DNA of 53,671 bases from Prochlorococcus sp. AG-679-M10 (GCA_003210655.1 QCUQ01000008.1:1-53671), one strand, 5' to 3'. Positions 7,284-14,061 are shown, numbered from the stretch's first letter. The notes: generated from the sequence alone by a model not told the origin. Translations and numbers: made by a program.

Positions 7284-8048
7284 ATGAATTTACCCATTAA
7301 AAAACAGACTGTTCTAATAACAGGTGCAGGAAGAGGATTGGGTTCCGAAATAGCAAAATCATTTCATCGAGAAGGAGCAAAAGTTGTTATCAATTACAGA
7401 AACTCATTTGAAAGCGCTAAAAAATTATCTGATTCACTGGGAGAAAATGTGATTTTAATAAAAGGTGATGTAAGAGAAAAAGATCAAGTTTCTAGCATGC
7501 AAAAGGAATTAGAAAAACATAATATCAGTGTTGATTCAATAATCCATAATGCAATAAATGATTTTATTTTCAACGGTGATCAAAGAAAAAAAATAGATAC
7601 CATAGAATGGAAAGATTTTCAAAACCAAATCGAAACTACTCAAAAAGGATTGTTGAATCTTCTGAATATTTTCACTCCAAATATGAAAAATAATTCTTTT
7701 GGAAGGGTTATAACTATAGGAACTAATTTATTTCAAAATCCAGTAATTCCTTATCATGATTACACAGCTGCTAAAGGCGGATTATTATCACTGACAAGAA
7801 CAGCAGCTATAGATCTAGGCCAATTTAATATCACAGTGAATATGGTGTCAGGAGGATTATTGAAAATTACTGATGCCAGTAAGGGAACTCCGGAAAGTGT
7901 TTTTGAATATATTTCTAGTATCACACCTTTAAGGAAAGTTACCACAACAAAGGAGTTTTCAGATGCAGTATTATTTTTTGCATCCCCTTGGTCACGAGCA
8001 GTAACTGGTCAAAATTTAATTGTTGATGGTGGATTAGTTTTAAACTAA
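7284..8048 (+). CDS. Short-chain dehydrogenase/reductase, FabG-like
   Basis: A 254-residue classical SDR. The Rossmann motif TGAGRGLG is at residues 13-20, the YxxxK active site is Tyr160-Lys164 (YTAAK), and VDGGLVLN ends the protein. The catalytic Ser position, 13 residues before Tyr, is Thr147, and the usual NNAG segment reads HNAI, so the active site is non-canonical. Probably an NAD(P)H-dependent reductase, annotated 3-oxoacyl-ACP reductase in relatives, but the substrate is not evident. It stands alone, after the sRNA region and a CRP-type palindrome, and converges with the nuclease gene. Confidence 0.85.
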   Translation: MNLPIKKQTVLITGAGRGLGSEIAKSFHREGAKVVINYRNSFESAKKLSDSLGENVILIKGDVREKDQVSSMQKELEKHNISVDSIIHNAINDFIFNGDQRKKIDTIEWKDFQNQIETTQKGLLNLLNIFTPNMKNNSFGRVITIGTNLFQNPVIPYHDYTAAKGGLLSLTRTAAIDLGQFNITVNMVSGGLLKITDASKGTPESVFEYISSITPLRKVTTTKEFSDAVLFFASPWSRAVTGQNLIVDGGLVLN

Positions 8049-8081
8049 CTACCTTCAACAAAAGCTCAGGCAAAAAGTGCA

Positions 8082-8936
8082 CTAAAAAAGATTTCCCTGA
8101 ATCTCTTCAATATCAACCTTTACAGGTTTACAGACTAACTTGGCATATTGCTCAGAATAAGCACAGTTTTTACAAGATGTATTAGGATCTGGTATCTGGT
8201 CATTATTCATTAAAGAAACCATTGCATCTATTTCATCTTCAATCCAATCAACATTCCAATCATAGGGAACTAAATATTCGTCAAAATTCATTCTTTTATT
8301 AAATTCTTCATCATCTCTTTTTGCATTACAGACTAAAAAATAAGATGTTTTATGGACATCAAATCCCATTCCTTTGAGAAGATATGCATAAAAATCCATT
8401 TGAATTTTATATCCTTCATGGTAAGGATCATCTAGATAATCTTGTTTATCAACTTTTCCATATTTTGCCTGAGATTTGTAATCGACAACTATTAATTGCT
8501 TACTAATTTTGTGCTGCCAGATATCATCAACTCCCCCTGTCAAAATAATGTTTGTATCCTTATGACGAAGCATCAATCCTTTATGCAGAGAATTACGCCA
8601 ATCATCCATGTTGGGATGATCAAAAGGAACTAAATGAAGTAAATCATTATCGATAAATAATCTATGAGGAATTTGTCTTTCTCGGCAATAGTCAAATTCT
8701 TTTTTTAATAGTAAATCAGTAGTTTCATTTAAAGTCCATCCAGGTGTTCCTGGTGGATCTAATCCTTTAACTCTATCAAGGTAAAAACATCTTTTACAGG
8801 TTAAAAAATTAGAAAACCTTCCTCTACTAATTTTAAAATCTTGTTTTTGATTAGGAGAATAAGAAGAAGATGCTCGTGTTCTTAATCCAGTAGCTTTTAC
8901 AGGTTCCCTTTTACTATTTCTTTTAAGATCTATCAT
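8082..8936 (-). CDS. PD-(D/E)XK nuclease with Cas4-like cysteines
   Basis: A 284-residue protein. The nuclease core is GGVDD (about 134-138), VVDYKS with Asp152 and Lys154, and QMDFYAYLL (Gln179...Tyr183), the order expected of a PD-(D/E)XK/RecB-like fold. Cys47/Cys50 (TCKRCFYLDR) and Cys255, Cys258 and Cys269 near the C-terminus could ligate an iron-sulfur cluster as in Cas4/AddB nucleases. No cas genes or CRISPR repeats are visible. It converges with the SDR gene and has copy 2 of the shared promoter element 30-60 bases upstream. It probably acts on DNA ends; the process is unknown. Confidence 0.8.
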   Translation of the reverse strand: MIDLKRNSKREPVKATGLRTRASSSYSPNQKQDFKISRGRFSNFLTCKRCFYLDRVKGLDPPGTPGWTLNETTDLLLKKEFDYCRERQIPHRLFIDNDLLHLVPFDHPNMDDWRNSLHKGLMLRHKDTNIILTGGVDDIWQHKISKQLIVVDYKSQAKYGKVDKQDYLDDPYHEGYKIQMDFYAYLLKGMGFDVHKTSYFLVCNAKRDDEEFNKRMNFDEYLVPYDWNVDWIEDEIDAMVSLMNNDQIPDPNTSCKNCAYSEQYAKLVCKPVKVDIEEIQGNLF

Positions 8937-8958
8937 TAGTCAAAAACTTAAAACTATA

Positions 8959-9001
8959 AAAAAGAAGTTTTTATCCCTCTAATTTTAGATCGACTGTCAA
9001 T
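8959..9001 (-). promoter_or_regulatory. Shared promoter/leader element, copy 2
   Basis: On the minus strand: TTGACAGTCGATC, then TAAAAT, then AGAGGGATAAAAACTTCT and a T run. It lies just upstream of the PD-(D/E)XK nuclease start at 8936, and no minus-strand gene lies immediately to its right, so it is unlikely to be a terminator. Confidence 0.6.
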
Positions 9002-9062
9002 GATAGAAGTGTTACTTTAGGCTAAATATCTCCATAAAACAGTTACATAGGGGTTGACGATT

Positions 9063-9197
9063 ATGATTAACTTTCCCTTATTTGTAGAGGGTTTATTATT
9101 TCCTTTATTAGGATTAGGACTTTTTTTTATTTACAAGAGATCAAAAAGAAAAAAGAGAAGATTTCACGCACCACCTACCCACCAGCTACCTAGCTAA
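9063..9197 (+). CDS. Small single-span membrane protein with basic tail (44 aa)
   Basis: ATG at 9063 encodes 44 residues: a hydrophobic N-terminal span (PLFVEGLLFPLLGLGLFFIY) and a strongly basic stretch (KRSKRKKRR) that would face the cytoplasm. The next ORF begins directly after its stop codon, consistent with an operon. No family recognised. Confidence 0.5.
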   Translation: MINFPLFVEGLLFPLLGLGLFFIYKRSKRKKRRFHAPPTHQLPS

Positions 9198-9329
9198 TTG
9201 AAAAATAAAGGTTTTAATGTAACTCAAGGAATGGTTTTACTACTTTTAAAGCCTTTAGATTTGCCTCCAAACTTTGTTTTAAATTTGATTATTCACATAA
9301 CAAACCCTAAAAACAATATTGGTTACTAA
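9198..9329 (+). CDS. Small hydrophobic protein, paralog of 14452-14574
   Basis: The likely TTG start at 9198 abuts the previous stop; 43 residues. The core FNVTQGMVLLLLKPL and end NPKN.IGY are shared almost exactly with the ORF at 14452-14574, which has an ATG start. Such conservation between two copies shows this is a real protein. One amphipathic or membrane helix is likely; function unknown. Confidence 0.6.
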   Translation: MKNKGFNVTQGMVLLLLKPLDLPPNFVLNLIIHITNPKNNIGY

Positions 9330-9483
9330 TGAAAAATAATTAATAAAATTGCAGTACTAATAAAGGCTTAACTCATCGAATTAATATTTATCAAGATATC
9401 TAGTAAATAGTAAATATTTTTATTTAATATATTTTAAATCTTGCTTATTTTAACCATTTTAAAATTTAATTGTTGATCCTCTA

Positions 9484-9564
9484 TCCGTATATTGGAGTAC
9501 CTCAAACCGAACATCTTTATTAATCGCATGACTCGTCTATTTAGTTAGAACGTAAGTGTAGTTG
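9484..9564 (+). promoter_or_regulatory. Shared forward promoter block, copy A
   Basis: Contains CCGTAT, nine bases, CCTCAAACCGAACA, then TTAGTTAGAACGTAAGTG. The block at 18404-18484 has the same order, with exactly 38 bases from AAACCG to TTAGTTAGAAC in both. It lies just before the ORF at 9575. Probably a promoter or operator; the regulator is unknown. Confidence 0.5.
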
Positions 9565-9574
9565 TCATGAAAAA

Positions 9575-9709
9575 ATGTCTACATCAACACAAAAAGAAGT
9601 TTATAACTCTGAGACTAAAAAAAGATCAGAAGAAGAACTTCTAGAGGAAGAAATCAGAAATCAGCAAACTATAGATATTTTTATTGAATCTGATAAAAAC
9701 TGGTGTTGA
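9575..9709 (+). CDS. Small acidic hypothetical protein (44 aa)
   Basis: ATG at 9575; 44 residues, rich in Glu and Lys (KKRSEEELLEEEIRNQQ), probably one helix, ending Trp-Cys. No clear ribosome-binding site. An overlapping frame from 9567 gives a Lys-rich peptide and is less convincing. Its upstream region shares a promoter block with the ORF at 18500. Confidence 0.45.
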   Translation: MSTSTQKEVYNSETKKRSEEELLEEEIRNQQTIDIFIESDKNWC

Positions 9710-9736
9710 TTAAAAATTATTTTAAAGGAGCTATTA

Positions 9737-9922
9737 ATGAACTTAAAAACCTCACCATTCTCAATTTTAAATAAAGAGAGAAGAGAACTGGATTACATCA
9801 AAGGAGTTTATAAGAGAAGAGTTCAAGCTGAAATCGATTCTTATAAAGATTCTGAGGATGAAAGTAAGAGAGATACAATCCAAACCCAAGATGTATTGAT
9901 GATCGACAAGATATCTATCTAA
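9737..9922 (+). CDS. Small hypothetical protein, paralog of 10449-10589
   Basis: A 61-residue ORF with AAGGAG about 7 bases before the ATG. Its N-terminus, TSPFSILNKERRELDYIKG, matches that of the 46-residue ORF at 10449-10589 (NSPFAILDKNMNALDYQKR), so the two are paralogs that diverge after about 25 residues. Soluble, charged, function unknown. Confidence 0.6.
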   Translation: MNLKTSPFSILNKERRELDYIKGVYKRRVQAEIDSYKDSEDESKRDTIQTQDVLMIDKISI

Positions 9923-9990
9923 TCATTTATTTACTTATTGATGTTGATTAATTCACTAATTACATAAAGAATATAGTAAGGAAAAATTTT

Positions 9991-10134
9991 ATGAGCGGAG
10001 ATTTCGAGACACATGAAATAAATCAACCAAAAATTTCATATTTAAAGGAGATATCAGAAAATAATGCAGAATGGTTAAATGAATTAATTAATAAAATTGA
10101 AGATATGAAGAACAAAATAACAGAATCTGCTTAA
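9991..10134 (+). CDS. Small acidic hypothetical protein (47 aa)
   Basis: ATG at 9991; 47 residues. The C-terminal half is an amphipathic helix (EWLNELINKIEDMKNK). It may be distantly related to the 47-residue ORF at 3104-3247. No other family recognised. Confidence 0.5.
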   Translation: MSGDFETHEINQPKISYLKEISENNAEWLNELINKIEDMKNKITESA

Positions 10135-10163
10135 TCTCCGAATATTGAATTTACCTTTATGTA

Positions 10164-10192
10164 TTGACAACTGAGTACAAATACTCTATAAA
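10164..10192 (+). promoter_or_regulatory. Sigma70-type promoter for the glutamine-riboswitch-like leader
   Basis: TTGACA at 10164-10169 and TATAAA 17 bases later form a near-consensus sigma70 promoter, about 30 bases before the aptamer at 10218. It is the best canonical promoter in the accessory region. Confidence 0.6.
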
Positions 10193-10217
10193 TAAAGTGT
10201 AGCTAAAGCTACCAAAT

Positions 10218-10267
10218 CGTCCGATCTACCACTAGATAGACCGCAGTACGACTCAAGCCAAAGGACG
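10218..10267 (+). promoter_or_regulatory. Glutamine-II (downstream-peptide) riboswitch-like aptamer, copy 1
   Basis: CGTCC (10218-10222) pairs with GGACG (10263-10267) as outer stem; inside are a hairpin ATCTA-CCAC-TAGAT, then CGCAGT and CGACTCA. The same order, with different but still paired stem bases, occurs on the minus strand at 48047-48092. Both precede tiny DUF4278-like proteins. This matches my memory of the glutamine-II motif of marine cyanobacteria; ligand binding is inferred. Confidence 0.6.
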
Positions 10268-10296
10268 GGGACTTGAGCAAGCTCAGGAGCTGCATC

Positions 10297-10398
10297 ATGG
10301 TAAACATGTATTTTAATGGCAAATCATTTGTATATTGCAAGAGCCAAGAAGAGAAGACAATAAAGCTTACTTATAGAGGATCTAGTTATTCGAGATAA
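10297..10398 (+). CDS. DUF4278-like tiny protein (33 aa)
   Basis: ATG at 10297 with AGGAG about 7 bases before it. The 33 residues end KLTYRGSSYSR, the L-x-Y-R-G-x-x-Y motif of DUF4278 proteins, as in the gene at 47845-48018. It is the downstream peptide of the riboswitch-like leader at 10218-10267, so expression probably follows glutamine (nitrogen) status. Biochemical role unknown. Confidence 0.65.
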   Translation: MVNMYFNGKSFVYCKSQEEKTIKLTYRGSSYSR

Positions 10399-10448
10399 AA
10401 GATCTCATATCTAATAGATATTTAATAAACAATTATTTTAGGATTACT

Positions 10449-10589
10449 ATGAAATTTACTAATTCTCCTTTTGCCATACTCGACAAGAATATGAACGCAT
10501 TAGATTATCAAAAAAGAAACCTTATATATGAAGATTATTGGAGAAGAGGGGGGTCTATTAGAGACTTCATAAAGAATCTGAATAAGTAG
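10449..10589 (+). CDS. Small hypothetical protein, paralog of 9737-9922
   Basis: A 46-residue ORF from ATG 10449, MKFTNSPFAILDKNMNALDY at the N-terminus, matching the start of the ORF at 9737. The C-terminus is basic and aromatic (YEDYWRRGGSIRDFIKNL). Function unknown; paralogy supports coding. Confidence 0.55.
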   Translation: MKFTNSPFAILDKNMNALDYQKRNLIYEDYWRRGGSIRDFIKNLNK

Positions 10590-10667
10590 TCTAAATATTT
10601 TATTGTTCCTTTCTTGATTCATATACCAATATTCTTGCTATTAATTAAATAGATACTTTTTTATTTA

Positions 10668-10757
10668 ATGCCATTAGATATTTTTCTAATGAATATGTGT
10701 GTTGTAGTTTTAGGTTTACTTGTCAGAAGAGAAATCAAACTTAGGAAAGCCAGATAG
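10668..10757 (+). CDS. Tiny single-span membrane peptide (29 aa)
   Basis: ATG at 10668; 29 residues with a hydrophobic span (IFLMNMCVVVLGLLV) and a basic tail (RREIKLRKAR), a common layout for microproteins of this region. The next ORF starts 4 bases after its stop. No family recognised. Confidence 0.4.
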   Translation: MPLDIFLMNMCVVVLGLLVRREIKLRKAR

Positions 10758-10760
10758 ATT

Positions 10761-10880
10761 ATGAAGACACAAATTTTTAAAGGGCAGTACATTCCAAACG
10801 TCCATGCTATCTCTTTATTACTAATGCTTCTTCTATGTTTATGGCTGCCACTAGGACTAAGATTCTTATTGATCCTTTAG
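10761..10880 (+). CDS. Tiny membrane peptide (39 aa)
   Basis: ATG at 10761; 39 residues with a long hydrophobic C-terminal span (ISLLLMLLLCLWLPLGLRFL). Close spacing to the upstream ORF suggests cotranscription. No family recognised. Confidence 0.4.
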   Translation: MKTQIFKGQYIPNVHAISLLLMLLLCLWLPLGLRFLLIL

Positions 10881-11028
10881 TCAGGCAAATTAGAGATGAA
10901 ATTTAATTCTCAAACTTTAAGCTTGCTGTTAAATATAGCTGTCTGTATTTTTGTATTCGTTATTTAACTTTTCAATTTCCTTTTAATAAATATTGTTCAT
11001 AATTAGTTAACTAATCAATAAAAGCTTT

Positions 11029-11337
11029 ATGCAAACATACATAGTTCAATGGCAGTTCCCAACAATGGAAGCTTCAATGAAAGCAACAAAAACATTTACC
11101 GATTATGTAAAAGAGGGATCTCCATATGACAGTTTCGAAGGATTCAAAGTTTTAAATAGAGTTTTAAATCCTCAGGGAGCTAATGGTTGGGCAATAGTTC
11201 AAGCTTCTGACCATTCAAAAATTTGGCAGTGGTGTCAGCCTTGGAGTGCTGGCTTTGGAAATGAAATAGAAGTCACACCTGTCCTTACTGATGAAGAGTT
11301 CGTTGCAGTTACAGATCAGATAGAAACAGCGGCATAA
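11029..11337 (+). CDS. DUF3303-like protein (102 aa), paralog of 19662-19982
   Basis: A 102-residue, ferredoxin-like-fold protein of the DUF3303 type. The middle YDSFEGFKVLNRVLNPQGAN and late GNEIEVTPVLTDEEF align with MDNFEGFELISRL and LEWNITTVLNDEEV of the protein at 19662-19982. Both are probably small dimeric alpha+beta barrels, related in shape to ABM monooxygenase domains. No catalytic residues can be assigned. The gene converges with the ABM-domain gene. Confidence 0.75.
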   Translation: MQTYIVQWQFPTMEASMKATKTFTDYVKEGSPYDSFEGFKVLNRVLNPQGANGWAIVQASDHSKIWQWCQPWSAGFGNEIEVTPVLTDEEFVAVTDQIETAA

Positions 11338-11362
11338 TAGCTATTTACTTATTTCACTAACC

Positions 11363-11752
11363 TTAAACCCTGCTATAACCGAATTGTGTTTTGAAGACTT
11401 TAAAAGGAACCCCAGTTCCTTTCATAGCTTCAATCACTCTATCTCCCACAGTTCCGTAAAATTCAACAGAAAAATTAGTCCCTAGCTCAGCATGAGCTTC
11501 AAGATATTCTCCTACTGCTGGATTAGCTAAATGAGCAAGTAAAGCATAATCGTTTTTATAAACTTCTGACCTTACAAAACGAAGTGGGTCGTCTGGTTCT
11601 TGATCAAAAGTATGATGAAGCATTCCTGGTTCGTCTGCTTCAACAGCCTTATCTGTCTTATCAGCAATTTCTAAATATTCGGCAACTTTATCTTCCTTAA
11701 TCTTTAATTTAGCAAGAAGCATAAATGGAGTATCTGATCCAAAACTAGACAT
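11363..11752 (-). CDS. ABM-domain (antibiotic biosynthesis monooxygenase-like) protein
   Basis: About 129 residues from Met at 11752 (MSSFGSDTPFMLLAKLKIKE). The open frame extends upstream to 11851, but that part crosses leader structure and is unlikely to be translated. The pattern of a beta strand, helix K-x-x-E-Y-L, then E-x-G-x-L-x-x-x-F-D-Q-E-P-D-D-P-L-R-F and an E-x-Y segment fits the ABM/dimeric alpha-beta barrel family. The enzymatic role is uncertain. An inverted repeat AGACTC/GGGTCT plus a run of seven T directly precedes the ATG, as in some copies of the shared leader element. Confidence 0.75.
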   Translation of the reverse strand: MSSFGSDTPFMLLAKLKIKEDKVAEYLEIADKTDKAVEADEPGMLHHTFDQEPDDPLRFVRSEVYKNDYALLAHLANPAVGEYLEAHAELGTNFSVEFYGTVGDRVIEAMKGTGVPFKVFKTQFGYSRV

Positions 11753-11879
11753 AAAAAAAGACCCTTGCGAGTCTAGGTGATGGGGATTTCTATCATGGCA
11801 AATAAAATAGAAACAAACAACCCCACCTAAAGTAAAAAATATTACAGTCAAACACTATATGTAGTGCTATTATTTTAGA

Positions 11880-11938
11880 AAGGCTGGGTGATGGGGATGA
11901 TCTAGCTTTTAGAAAGGGCGTACTTAACGCCCTTTTTT
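11880..11938 (+). ncRNA. Candidate small RNA with strong terminator
   Basis: A -10-like TATTAT at 11868-11873 precedes about 60 nt containing GGGTGATGGGGATGATC and ends in a perfect terminator: AAAGGGCG (11913-11920), 7-nt loop, CGCCCTTT (11928-11935), T run. No forward gene ends nearby, so the terminator lacks another obvious owner. The G-rich GTGATGGGGAT also occurs at about 11778. The transcript itself is inferred. Confidence 0.4.
11913..11938 (+). terminator. Intrinsic terminator of candidate sRNA
   Basis: An 8-bp perfect stem, AAAGGGCG with CGCCCTTT, and a T run to 11938. The T run is on the plus strand only. Confidence 0.7.
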
Positions 11939-12086
11939 ATGGATATAACTTATTAATAGCTTCTTTTTGTTCTTGTTTTTTTATTTCTTCAGCATCATTA
12001 ACAGGACAAGTATCCTGATTAAGTTATGAGAAAAAAGAACTCTTTTTAAAACGTTTGAATATAGGAGTAAGTAGTAAGCGTTTTAT
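11937..12086 (-). pseudogene. Decayed small secreted protein gene
   Basis: Read on the minus strand from 12086, a single 50-codon frame begins with ATA where ATG is expected (ATA-AAA-CGC-TTA-CTA, against ATG-AAA-CGC-TTA-CTA at 16923), has an in-frame TAA after 20 codons, and continues NQDTCPVNDAEEIKKQEQKE to a normal stop. The start resembles a signal peptide (KRLLLTPIF). It abuts the stop of the cupredoxin gene. Loss of start plus an internal stop in one frame suggests a pseudogene. Confidence 0.45.
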
Positions 12087-12090
12087 TTGT

Positions 12091-12495
12091 TTATTCAACA
12101 ATAATTGTCCCGCCCATTCCAAAAGATGCATGCGGAGAACAAACATAATAGTATTTCCCTACTGATACGCCCGTGGTATTCCATGATAGTTTTCCATTTT
12201 GCGTTCCAGGAACCCCAGAAATTGTCCCTGTGGTTACCTGATCACCACCTCCACGAGAAAATTCAGTCTTTATATAGAACGGATGACGAGATGCCTCAAC
12301 ATCAAAAATAATTGTGTCTCCTTTATTTACTGTAACTGTAGGATCTTCCCCACTTACAGATCCATTCCTATCAGTTCCACTAAGAATATAGTTGCGATAA
12401 CTCTCCGCTGATACGTCTATTTTAAATACTACTGAATCTGCAATAGCTGGTCCTGAGAAACCAAAAAGTAAAGGTAAGAATAAAAGAGATCTCAT
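12091..12495 (-). CDS. Secreted cupredoxin (plastocyanin-like blue copper protein)
   Basis: 134 residues with a signal peptide (about residues 1-19, cleavage after AIA). The type 1 copper ligands are visible: His71 (SRHPFYIK) and Cys119, His122 and Met127 in YVCSPHASFGM. It should act in the periplasm or thylakoid lumen as an electron carrier or copper-binding protein. It is longer than plastocyanin (about 98 residues mature) and has an inserted Gly-rich loop (RGGGDQVTTG), so it is probably not the photosynthetic plastocyanin itself. It lies alone, upstream of a decayed secreted gene. Confidence 0.85.
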   Translation of the reverse strand: MRSLLFLPLLFGFSGPAIADSVVFKIDVSAESYRNYILSGTDRNGSVSGEDPTVTVNKGDTIIFDVEASRHPFYIKTEFSRGGGDQVTTGTISGVPGTQNGKLSWNTTGVSVGKYYYVCSPHASFGMGGTIIVE

Positions 12496-12672
12496 GAATT
12501 TGAATACTTTTTAATTGAATTTTAAGAAAAAAAGAAGCTAAATGCCCTTCAATTCAGATTGAATTTCAATTACCAATAATTAGATTTGCAAGTGGTAAGG
12601 GTTTCAGAAAAAATGCAGCTAAAAAAGATAGATTTTTTTAAGATTAAATAATTGAATTCTAGGGAGAGTTAA

Positions 12673-13050
12673 ATGTCTATCATTACCGACAATACAGTGC
12701 TAGTTCATATTTATAGCGGTTTAGAATCCCAAAATAAAATAACTTTAGGTTTACTTGTTGCACTTACTGCAGAAAAAAACGATCATAAAGTAACTCTTTT
12801 TCTGGCAGGAGACGGAGTAGATATATTAAACTGCAAAAAAGCTGGAGAAATAGTTGGTCAAGGTACTGGAGACTTATACGAACATCTTGAAAATTTAAAG
12901 AATTCAAATGTTACCATATATGTCTCAGGAAAGTCAGCCAAATCAAGAGGTTACGATGAGAAGCTTCTAACTGGATATAAAGCAGAGTTTGCTATGCCTG
13001 ATGTACTAATTGAAGAATCAATTAAAGCTGATAGTGTTCTTTGCTATTAA
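12673..13050 (+). CDS. DsrE/DsrF-like family protein
   Basis: 125 residues: VLVHIYSGLES near the start, then a helix (ALTAEKNDHKVTLFLAGDGV) and an internal IYVSGKSAKSRG, typical of the DsrE/F fold. The conserved sulfur-carrying Cys of DsrE is not obvious; Cys54 and the Cys at the C-terminus (VLCY) are candidates. Such proteins take part in persulfide relay or bind small ligands. GGGAGAG lies about 5 bases before the ATG. Copy 3 of the shared promoter element lies just past its stop, pointing back into the gene. Confidence 0.75.
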   Translation: MSIITDNTVLVHIYSGLESQNKITLGLLVALTAEKNDHKVTLFLAGDGVDILNCKKAGEIVGQGTGDLYEHLENLKNSNVTIYVSGKSAKSRGYDEKLLTGYKAEFAMPDVLIEESIKADSVLCY

Positions 13051-13094
13051 AAAAAGAAGGGTTTTATCACCTTAAGTGTAGATCGACCGGTAAT
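13051..13094 (-). promoter_or_regulatory. Shared promoter/leader element, copy 3 (orphan)
   Basis: On the minus strand: CGGTCGATC, then TACACT, then AAGG...CCTT arms and a T run. It directly abuts the 3' end of the forward DsrE-like gene and faces it, with no minus-strand start codon downstream for several hundred bases. It could drive an antisense RNA. Confidence 0.45.
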
Positions 13095-13168
13095 AAGATA
13101 TTTCCATTTTGATAAGTGAGTTTAATTTATTTAATAAAAATACTTGACGATTTAATTTCCATTGGCTT

Positions 13169-13498
13169 ATGTTAGTAGTACGCATGTATTACTTAGGAAT
13201 GACACTAGGAGGAGCTAATGTTTGGTCTAATTTTTCTTATGGTTATCGTAATGAGTCCCCAAGTGGTTGGCTTCTTAACCCCAATCGCAGCAGACTAATT
13301 TTATTTATAAGAAATAAAAAATCTGCCAGAAATAGTATCAGGATTTTTGCCCATACATATTATTCAAATGATCTTGGTGAACCCACATCAATTAAATCAT
13401 CAAGTCAAATGCATTTGGACGATGCCTGGGATAAATGGCATGACCTTCAATTAGAAGGTTGGACTTTTGAAGAACTTGAATTACCTGAATCAGCATGA
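13169..13498 (+). CDS. DUF1651-type protein (109 aa)
   Basis: Contains GWLLNPNRSRLILFIRNKK in the middle and AWDKWHDLQLEGW near the end, the L-[IL]-N...R-S-R and A...W..L...GW pattern of the picocyanobacterial DUF1651 family. Shorter relatives in this window are at 15676-15912 and 18927-19175. The first ten residues may not be translated: Met6 and Met11 are alternative starts. It overlaps the next ORF by 4 bases, so it heads a three-gene operon. Function unknown. Confidence 0.75.
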   Translation: MLVVRMYYLGMTLGGANVWSNFSYGYRNESPSGWLLNPNRSRLILFIRNKKSARNSIRIFAHTYYSNDLGEPTSIKSSSQMHLDDAWDKWHDLQLEGWTFEELELPESA

Positions 13499-13632
13499 AG
13501 AACCTAAATCTAATTAAAAAGAAACTATCTCAAGAGGATAGGAAGATATCTGTTAAAGACCCATCAGAGTTATTAGCAGAATTTTTTAATGGTGTTGTAA
13601 TTGAGCTAGATAAAGAATACGCATATGACTAA
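13495..13632 (+). CDS. Small hypothetical protein (45 aa)
   Basis: Starts inside the stop of the DUF1651 gene (ATGA) and ends one base into the start of the next gene. 45 residues, MKNLNLIKKKLSQEDRKISV at the N-terminus, ending acidic. Tight overlaps on both sides indicate translational coupling in one operon. No family recognised. Confidence 0.6.
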   Translation: MKNLNLIKKKLSQEDRKISVKDPSELLAEFFNGVVIELDKEYAYD

Positions 13633-13862
13633 TGGAAGATCCACCGTCATGGGCTTACTTCGAGTACCACTCAGAACTGAAACCAAAGAGAACAAAAGTT
13701 TGCGTGTCATGCAGTCACTTCAGGTTCAGCACGACAGATTCTTGTATAATTATTCAGACCTGTCCTCTTCATCAAAGATTAATTCATGGAGATGAGCACT
13801 TAAAGAAGGGATGTAGATTTTGGGAAAAAGATGTGAGGATATTTGCACCTGAAACCGCTTGA
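13632..13862 (+). CDS. Small Cys/His-rich protein (76 aa)
   Basis: Third gene of a coupled operon. The 76 residues carry VCVSCSHF (CxxC), then DSC, TCPLHQRL, HGDEH and KKGCRFW: six Cys and several His, enough for one or two zinc sites. It looks like a zinc-ribbon protein that may bind nucleic acid or protein. I do not recognise the family. Confidence 0.65.
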   Translation: MEDPPSWAYFEYHSELKPKRTKVCVSCSHFRFSTTDSCIIIQTCPLHQRLIHGDEHLKKGCRFWEKDVRIFAPETA

Positions 13863-13875
13863 GAATAATAAATAA

Positions 13876-14061
13876 TTATTCTTCTGAGTTATATCTCAAA
13901 ATAGTTGCAATCGAACTCTTGTCACTTGAGGTGAGTTCTCTGTCTTTATATTTCCATTCAAACCATGTAATACATTCGTTGAGCTTTGGATTTTCTTTGT
14001 AAGTTTTTTTCCAGTTTTGTATCCATTTGGCTAAACCATTTGCTTCATCTGTATTTAACAT
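13876..14061 (-). CDS. Small hypothetical protein (61 aa)
   Basis: 61 residues, Trp-rich (AKWIQNWKKTYKENPKLNE; ITWFEWKYKD), helical and charged. Its ATG overlaps the stop of the ORF at 14061-14186 (TAATG), so the two are coupled and transcribed from copy 4 of the shared promoter element. No family recognised. Confidence 0.55.
   Translation of the reverse strand: MLNTDEANGLAKWIQNWKKTYKENPKLNECITWFEWKYKDRELTSSDKSSIATILRYNSEE

Noticed and set aside
8082-8936. CRISPR-Cas locus
   Set aside because: The nuclease is Cas4-like but no repeat array or other cas gene is visible anywhere in the window.
9487-9500. NtcA site GTA-N8-TAC (GTATATTGGAGTAC)
   Set aside because: The half-sites are not kept in the homologous blocks at 15577 and 18404 and no -10 lies at the expected 22-23 bases.
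9567-9644. Overlapping Lys-rich frame from ATG 9567 (MKKCLHQHKKKF)
   Set aside because: Composition is a frame-shifted echo of the Glu/Lys-rich ORF from 9575, which is the better candidate.
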